NCBI GenBank assembly: GCA_030704615.1
Contig: CM060732.1
Location: 44,933,053 to 44,993,052 of the forward strand
Source: Takakia lepidozioides
Lineage: Eukaryota; Streptophyta; Takakiopsida; Takakiales; Takakiaceae
Reading direction: 5' to 3'
Length of the DNA: 60,000 bases
Below are positions 57,406-60,000 of this stretch, in pieces; within the stretch, counting starts at the first letter, position 1; each line of letters begins with the position of its first letter. A program made the translations under genes and the position numbers. Under the pieces are notes generated by a model, which worked only from the letters and a program-made list of their open reading frames with translations, was not told the origin of the DNA and searched no databases.

Positions 57406-60000
57406 ATGGAGCCCGCCTGCGATGTTGGGGGATCCATCCGTGCAGGGATTGTCGACCAAGACAAATTTTGTTTGGTTGATGGAAATGCTGAAGAATTTCG
57501 TGAAGGTGATCGCGCTGTGGACGAGGGAGTGGACGCAGCTGAAGCTGCGGTGGTAGGTGAACACGACTTAACAAGCCATGAGTCCTCACAAGGCCCACAA
57601 TCAGGGGCTTGTTCTACGGTAGCACACGAGGCACGTCACAGTTTTTCTATGGGAGACACTTTGGTAACTCCACAAGGGGAACGGAGCACAGGAGAGCGTC
57701 AAATTCCTGATGGATTGGTTTTGGATTCGGAAAGCTCTTTCCCTGAGCAGCAACAAGGACAGAAAGGGTATGTCGACACAATTTTGAATGAGAATCGAAC
57801 CCTGGATGCAGTTAGTTTGATAGTGGAAAACGGTTTATTGAAACAGAAGGAGGTAAGGGCAGGCGACGAGCACACAAGTATGAAGGACAATCAAAATTCT
57901 TCCGAGACAAAAGTCTTGGCCCTAGAACATAGTGTCTCAGGGCAGCGAGAGGCAGAGATAAGAATGGGACACACAAGCACCCGGGAGCTCCAAGGCTCAG
58001 GAGATGATGTCTCAAAGGACCAGAAAGCAGGAAAGGAAATAACGCAGGAGGTAGGAGTAGGAAATGGAGATACAAGTATTGTAGAAAAAATCAACTTAGC
58101 CACTGAAGATGGTGTTTCGCCAAAAGAAAGTGACGATGACACGAAAGAATTGAAGGAAGTCACAACAGCCCCCCTGCTGAAAAAAACAAGTTTGTGTTCT
58201 TATTTCCGCAAGAAAGGTTGCAGACATGGAGCAGATTGTACTTTCGCACATGGAGAAAGCGAGCTGCAGCCACGCCCTGATGGGTCATGGGATCCCACTT
58301 CCGACCGAGCAAAGAAAATACTCGTTTCCGGGAAAGATGAGAATGCAGGGGGAGCGACTGAGCAATCCGGGCTTCTTCAAAAGTGCATTGTGCACGTCCC
58401 ACGGGGTTGGAGCCAGGACAAACTGAAAAGTTTCCTTAACCAAAATGTGAGTGAGATTGTTCCATTATTAGTCTATCTTCTTTCACGAAATATATGATGT
58501 ATGATGAAAGATCTCCAAAGTCATCTTTTCATACATGTTACAGTAGGTATGACCGTGGAGAGGTTTCTGTGAGCACCCCCGGCTGAGAAGTCTGTGCTTG
58601 TTAAAGAATTATCCTTCATCTACATTAAGTCTGTGTGATGAAAAAGTTCGGTGGTAGTTTACTAGCTAAGGTGCATGCTCATAATGTGTTTCATGTTTGC
58701 TTGCAGCATGTTCCATTCAAAACTGCAAAGAAGAGGAAGACAATGAATGTGTGCTTTGTTGGATTTGAAACTGCAGAGAATGTTGCAAAATCTGCTGAGG
58801 TATGTTCATGTTTCCATGACTACAGAACCCCCCAGCTTTTGGTAAGACAAATTATTCGTTAGGGCTCAATGATCTATTGCATATACCTGCTTACATGGAC
58901 TTTGGACTTACTATGGCAATTACTAATTTGAGCTTGTCTTCAGGACATAATTGAACCCCTATGTAGATTGGTCTGCGCATTAAAGAAGAACAATCGCCGG
59001 ACCCCCTGTCATGCAAAAGTCTCTTGCAAATGAGCCCTAGGCACTATTTGGTAGAAATGGACTCTGCGCATAAAAATCCAGGTTTAACGCAATACCATCA
59101 ATTCTCTAGAAGTGAATAGATCCTTCCAAGGGCCATTGTCGCTGCTGCAAAAAATGACAGTAACAAAAGCAAGCTTCAATCATGGCCCTCCAAAGTCTAG
59201 CGACTGGGGACACTCTCATATGATAGATCCAGGCTGGTGCTTGAAGTCATTGAATGTCTTGAAATTGCAAGCAGTTGTCTCAACCTTAATGTATTAAAGT
59301 CTATTGGTTGTGGCTCATCCATTGAAATGCTTGAAAACTGCAGATTCTGGAGGGGATGACTGTACAGAACAAACGACTCAAATTTGCAGATGTTCTTCCT
59401 CGTGCTTGGGAGCAACAAAAAGCTGCTGGAGTCATAGAGAATACAATTGGTGATGACGGGGACACGGCGGAGGATGCCATCATGGGCTCTGCTGATATGG
59501 ATTTGGATAACACCGGTGAGGCCACTGGGGGAGATGCAGGAGGAAATGCAGAGGCCACAGCAAAATGTTTGGAGCCTTTCAGAGATGTGTGCCAGGTGGT
59601 GACACCGTTCGCACATATGTCATATGAGGAGCAACTGTCAACCAAAAAAGATGCCATCACACAAGTTCTCAAGCGCCTTGTATGTACTGTTATATCCCCT
59701 GCTACTCTTTTCTGGGGAATGTAAGCGTCGACCAGCTCAGTGAGAGTACCAAATGCTGATGATTATGTTCAGTTATCAAGACCCACTCAAGATTTTCATC
59801 TTTGCATTATGGAGTAGCAACAGCCTGAGGCTTGCTAGAGTGTGCCACACCAAAACTTGCTCATGCTTATTGTGCATTCTCTGTTCTGTAGATGGCTACT
59901 GAAGTACAAACTAACTTTAGTGTTGGTGGATGAAGGCACGTAATATACGCAAGGGCTGTCCACCGAGTGTTTTACTACCTGAATGGTTGGTTGCTGCGAG
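57406..60000 (+). CDS. TRM2/TRMT2A-like tRNA (uracil-5-) methyltransferase, N-terminal part
   Basis: Exons seen: 57406-58446, 58707-58799 and 59344-59679, all phase 0; the gene runs past the window. Residues 1-255 are an acidic, low-complexity extension. A CCCH zinc finger (CSYFRKKGCRHGADCTFAH, spacing 7-5-3) starts near residue 264, followed by RPDGSWDPTSDRAKK. An RRM-like region spans exons 1 and 2 (KCIVHVPRGWSQDKLKSFL, then NVCFVGFETAENVAKSAE). Exon 3 has KRLKFADVLPRAWEQQ and VTPFAHMSYEEQLSTKKDAI. This layout matches plant CCCH-type TRM2 homologues (Arabidopsis C3H24 group) and animal TRMT2A, which make m5U54 in tRNA. The catalytic domain is not in view, so activity is inferred from the family. 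I found no convincing further exon before 60000. Confidence 0.85.

Noticed and set aside
57812-58402. Minus-strand frames opposite the TRM2-like exon 1
   Set aside because: They are antisense shadows of a low-complexity acidic coding region.

Overview
The window reads as nuclear DNA of a photosynthetic streptophyte, most likely a non-flowering lineage (charophyte alga, bryophyte, lycophyte or fern). Evidence: three intron-rich host genes with plant-style GT-AG introns; relics of a kinesin-13 gene and of a TPR protein that appears targeted to the chloroplast lumen; and LTR, LINE and SINE repeats filling most of the rest. Species cannot be named from sequence alone.

Layout. 1-11691: a Ty3/Gypsy-like LTR element on the minus strand, bounded by near-identical ~230 bp repeats. 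Its order is accessory ORF, gag, protease, cytosine-5 DNA methyltransferase, reverse transcriptase, RNase H, integrase and PHD finger. Between its upstream repeat and the coding part lie intronless fragments of two host genes and a 31-nt poly(T) run. 11692-20960: gene-free, with diverged non-coding repeats, fold-back elements, a tRNA-derived SINE, a possible transposase remnant and a heat-shock-like promoter module. 20963-24682: 5'-truncated LINEs of two families on the minus strand. 24785-39064: a complete 15-exon ABCC (MRP-type) transporter, about 1,529 residues, with at least six LINE fragments in its introns, all antisense to it. 39065-44786: no host gene; SINE copies and a degraded PD-(D/E)xK-like fragment. 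44787-48509: a Ty1/Copia element that has lost its reverse transcriptase. 49335-56185: a complete 12-exon TTC39/IML2-like TPR gene, about 789 residues. 57406 to the window end: the first three exons of a CCCH-zinc-finger, RRM-containing TRM2/TRMT2A-like tRNA m5U methyltransferase.

The most notable object is the Gypsy element. It encodes a DNMT3-like methyltransferase between protease and reverse transcriptase, and a PHD finger after the integrase: a chromatin 'writer' and 'reader' in one retrotransposon. Retrotransposon-borne cytosine methyltransferases have been reported in dinoflagellates and the charophyte Klebsormidium (de Mendoza and colleagues, 2018, from memory), so the class is known; the PHD finger, accessory ORF and captured host fragments may be new. 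This copy carries many frameshifts although its LTRs are nearly identical and the neighbouring host exons read cleanly.
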